From Gammaproteobacteria bacterium MedPE (GTDB lineage Bacteria > Pseudomonadota > Gammaproteobacteria > Enterobacterales > Psychrobiaceae): a DNA stretch of 64,000 nucleotides. The notes under the pieces were generated by a model. It had not been told where the DNA came from, searched no databases, and worked only from the letters and a program-made list of their open reading frames with translations. Of the stretch, positions 61,541 to 64,000 are shown piece after piece (within the stretch, counting starts at the first letter, position 1; each line of letters begins with the position of its first letter). The DNA is taken from positions 1-64,000 of the forward strand of contig MPDF01000001.1 in NCBI GenBank assembly GCA_001874365.1, written 5' to 3'. The translations under genes were made by a program, and so were the position numbers.

Positions 61541-61557
61541 AAGAAGGAAGCACCACA

Positions 61558-62775
61558 ATGAGTGAATTTTTCGACGAGCTAGAAACGCAAGATGCACAAA
61601 CGCGTGAGCAACACTTATTGGGGCAATTGCCTGCGTTAGTGGCGCGAGCAAAGTCAGATTGCGATTATTATCGTTCAACCCTGCTTGATGTTGACCCAAC
61701 GACTATTAATTCACGCGCGGCATTAGAGCAGCTGCCAATTTTACGTAAAAGTGATTTAATTAAATTACAACAGCAGCAATATCCCTTTGCCGGTATTAAC
61801 GCTAATTCGGCGCCTATTGAGCGAATTTTCCAGTCTCCGGGTCCTATTTATGATCCGCAAGGGTGTGGCTCAGATTATTGGCGTACTGGACGTGCTTTTT
61901 ATGCGGCTGGATTTAGACAAGGCGATCTCGTTCAAAACTGTTTGTCTTATCACTTAACACCTGGTGGTTTTATCTTAGATGCAGGCGCTAAAGCGTGCGG
62001 TTGTAGTGTGATACCAGCAGGCCCAGGGCAAACTGAGCAACAGCTAGAAGTTATCACTCATCTTAAGCCACAAGGATATTGCGGGACACCCTCGTTTCTA
62101 AATATTTTGCGGCAAAAAGGTGATATAAGCTCAATTAAAAAAGCGCTAGTCACTGGCGAAGCCTTGCCAGAATCGTTAAGACTTAGTTTTGAAGATGGTG
62201 GGATCAGTGTACTACAAGCGTATGCTAATGCTGACGCGGGGTTAATCGCCTATGAGTCAACCGCTAAAATGGGAATGATTGTCGCGGAAGATATCATTGT
62301 TGAAATAGTAAGACCGGGTACGAATAAACCTGTAGCGCAAGGTGAGGTAGGAGAAATAGTGATTACCTGTTTCAACGATGCCTATCCACTTATTCGTTTT
62401 GCCACTGGCGATCTTTCTGCGGTATTGTCAGGCCAGAGTCCTTGTGGCCGCACTAATATGATGATTAAAGGCTGGTTGGGCCGTGCCGATCAAACCACTA
62501 AAGTTAAAGGCATGTTTGTGCATCCTGAGCAAATAGAACAGATAGTCTGTCATTATCCGGCATTGAACAAAGCGCGGCTTGTGGTTAGCAGTAAAAATCA
62601 CAACGATGAAATGTTGCTGATTTGCGAAAGCAATGAGCCAGAATCTGTAGATGAAACTGAATTAAGAGATCGCATTAAAGCAGTAACAAAATTAACAGGA
62701 CGCGTTAAGTTAGTTGGGCCAAACTGTATTGCTAATGATGGAAAGGTTATCGAAGATTTAAGGGTATATAATTAA
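61558..62775 (+). CDS. PaaK-like (phenylacetate-CoA ligase family) AMP-binding protein
   Basis: A 405-residue protein similar to phenylacetate-CoA ligases: DCDYYR and ALEQLPILRKSDL at the N-terminus, IFQSPGPIYDPQG in place of the usual SSGTTGxP loop, TGEALPES, and the C-terminal GRADQTTKVKGMFVHPEQIE. The P-loop position lacks the T-T-G core, so catalysis may differ or be reduced. The ATG at 61558 with GAAGGAAG upstream is used; an extension to 61531 overlaps the LivF-type gene. It is the last gene of the ABC operon, which ends at the terminator at 62803. It presumably acts on the imported acid or a related one. Confidence 0.8.
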   Translation: MSEFFDELETQDAQTREQHLLGQLPALVARAKSDCDYYRSTLLDVDPTTINSRAALEQLPILRKSDLIKLQQQQYPFAGINANSAPIERIFQSPGPIYDPQGCGSDYWRTGRAFYAAGFRQGDLVQNCLSYHLTPGGFILDAGAKACGCSVIPAGPGQTEQQLEVITHLKPQGYCGTPSFLNILRQKGDISSIKKALVTGEALPESLRLSFEDGGISVLQAYANADAGLIAYESTAKMGMIVAEDIIVEIVRPGTNKPVAQGEVGEIVITCFNDAYPLIRFATGDLSAVLSGQSPCGRTNMMIKGWLGRADQTTKVKGMFVHPEQIEQIVCHYPALNKARLVVSSKNHNDEMLLICESNEPESVDETELRDRIKAVTKLTGRVKLVGPNCIANDGKVIEDLRVYN

Positions 62776-62802
62776 TAGTTGAACTAATTTTTAGTTCGTA
62801 TG

Positions 62803-62832
62803 AAAAAAGCGCAGTTCAACTGCGTTTTTTTT
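62803..62832 (+). terminator. Terminator after the ABC/ligase operon
   Basis: AAAAAAGCGCAGT, a TCA loop and ACTGCGTTTTTTTT form a strong intrinsic terminator 28 bp after the PaaK-like gene. Confidence 0.88.
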
Positions 62833-62951
62833 CATCTAAAATATGTCATTTTATGCTGAATTAGTGACTTAGCCCCATTGGCAGCTTTCAAATAGGCTGG
62901 CATTATGATTGGCCAAATAAGAGAAATAAAATAACAGGTCTAAAATAAATC

Positions 62952-64000
62952 ATGGATTCACTGACGCTATCACCCATTTCATCGGTTAACGGTACTGTTA
63001 ACCTTCCAGGCTCTAAAAGCCTATCAAATCGCGCGCTACTATTAGCGGCGCTCGCTAGCGGCGAAACCACTATCTATAACCTGTTGGATAGCGATGACAT
63101 TCGTCATATGCTCAGTGCATTAACGACACTCGGTATCAATTATCAATTAAGTGACGACAAAACGACCTGTGTTGTCCAAGGAAACGGCGGCGCTATAGAC
63201 ATTGATAGCGCCTGCGAGCTTTACCTTGGTAACGCGGGAACTGCGATGAGACCACTGTGTGCAGCGCTGTGTTTAGGCCAAGGGGAGTTCACGTTAACTG
63301 GTGAGCCTCGCATGTCAGAGCGCCCAATCGATTCGTTAGTTGAAGCGCTGCAAACCATGGGCTGTGATATTCGTTATCACGATTTTCCGGGTTTCCCACC
63401 TGTGACAATTAAAGGCACTGGGTTAAAGGGCGGACACGTAAAAATTGACGGTTCGGTATCAAGCCAATTTTTAACGGCATTTTTGATGGCAGCGCCATTG
63501 GCTCAAGATGACATCACTATTGAAATTGTCGGTGAATTGGTGTCAAAACCGTACATTGAAATTACCCTTGATTTGATGGCGAAATTTGGCGTCGATGTTT
63601 CCCACGACAATTTGCAGCACTTTTCAATTAAAGGTAAGCAGCAATATCAATCGCCAGGTGATGTCTTTGTTGAAGGGGATGCGTCATCAGCCAGTTATTT
63701 TCTAGCCGCTGCCGCGATTAAAGGCGGTACTATTACCGTGACGGGTGTTGGTAGTGAAAGTGTGCAAGGGGACAAGCATTTTGCCGATGTTCTTGAAGCG
63801 ATGGGGGCAAAGGTCGACTGGCAGCCTCATTCCATTACCGTGAGTGCTGGGCAACTGACCGCTGTAGATATGGATATGAACCATATTCCTGATGCGGCGA
63901 TGACAATTGCAACTGCAGCATTATTCGCCACGGGCACAACGGCTATTCGAAATATTTATAATTGGCGCGTCAAAGAAACCGATCGTCTTAACGCGATGGC
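62952..64000 (+). CDS. aroA: 3-phosphoshikimate 1-carboxyvinyltransferase (EPSP synthase), 5' part
   Basis: The window ends inside this gene after 349 codons of about 427. The protein begins [20 protein letters not shown] and continues [33 protein letters not shown] (phosphoenolpyruvate site), [49 protein letters not shown] and WRVKETDRL, all class I EPSP synthase landmarks and very close to E. coli AroA. It catalyses the sixth step of the shikimate pathway in the cytoplasm. The ATG at 62952 is 177 bp past the PaaK-like stop, after a terminator, so it has its own promoter. Confidence 0.96.
   Translation, partial: MDSLTLSPISSVNGTVNLPGSKSLSNRALLLAALASGETTIYNLLDSDDIRHMLSALTTLGINYQLSDDKTTCVVQGNGGAIDIDSACELYLGNAGTAMRPLCAALCLGQGEFTLTGEPRMSERPIDSLVEALQTMGCDIRYHDFPGFPPVTIKGTGLKGGHVKIDGSVSSQFLTAFLMAAPLAQDDITIEIVGELVSKPYIEITLDLMAKFGVDVSHDNLQHFSIKGKQQYQSPGDVFVEGDASSASYFLAAAAIKGGTITVTGVGSESVQGDKHFADVLEAMGAKVDWQPHSITVSAGQLTAVDMDMNHIPDAAMTIATAALFATGTTAIRNIYNWRVKETDRLNAM

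Noticed and set aside
1-64000. CRISPR arrays, tRNA/rRNA genes, prophage or integron structures
   Set aside because: No regularly spaced repeats, tRNA-like cloverleaf with GGTTCGA-type loop, phage genes or attC-like sites were recognised while reading both strands.

Overview
The window looks like chromosomal DNA of a marine gammaproteobacterium of the Alteromonadales, most like Colwellia, Thalassotalea or relatives. The evidence is low-to-moderate GC, E. coli/Shewanella-type gene order, a GDH-180 NAD-glutamate dehydrogenase, rmf, zapC, DUF2835, DUF3466 and a GlyGly-CTERM-like protein tail. The genus is an inference from protein style; no 16S gene is present.

Layout. 1-0.27 kb: a small inverted-repeat element (MITE-like). 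0.3-6 kb: fadM-like thioesterase, rsmF (minus strand), then msrC, a small acidic protein, proQ and prc, close to the E. coli rsmF/msrC/proQ/prc order. 6-10.6 kb: an NhaC-type antiporter, pepN and DUF2835. 10.8-17.8 kb: a four-gene envelope cassette (DUF1302 barrel, DUF1329, YCF48-type propeller, MMPL/RND pump), probably a trans-envelope transport system for a hydrophobic substrate. 18-24.7 kb: gdhB, pyrD, zapC. 24.8-35 kb: a block lying between zapC and rlmL, made of a TonB-C-domain protein, an intact IS4 element, a porin, gcvP and gcvH on the minus strand, then divergently an AGCS alanine/glycine symporter and gcvT. This splits the glycine-cleavage genes around a 0.7-kb regulatory region. 35.2-42 kb: rlmL, a glutaredoxin-like gene, uup, DUF3466 and rmf. 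42-43.5 kb: a decayed second IS4 copy. 43.5-54.4 kb: fghA, hrpA, an exported peroxiredoxin, a YfiR/histidine-kinase-like protein without the phospho-acceptor histidine, a lipoprotein, an M17 aminopeptidase and lysO. 54.6-62.8 kb: one operon joining a complete branched-chain-amino-acid-type ABC importer to two acyl-CoA ligases, likely for uptake and CoA activation of an organic acid. 62.95 kb to the edge: the start of aroA.

Most interesting observation: both IS4 copies sit exactly in the middle of an intrinsic terminator hairpin between convergent host genes. The target duplications (11 bp and 10 bp) are centred on the loop, with 8 nt of stem left on each side. Each element also carries terminator-like hairpins: one at its 3' end within the terminal repeat, and one with a T-run directly before the transposase start codon. 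The insertions therefore destroy a host terminator but supply replacements, which would make them transcriptionally near-silent. Four GATC (Dam) sites cluster at the promoter end of each copy. Other second-look items are the degenerate kinase, the split glycine module with matching palindromes, the ABC/ligase operon with a LiuR-like operator, and the envelope cassette with its upstream palindrome.

No tRNA, rRNA, CRISPR array or prophage was recognised.
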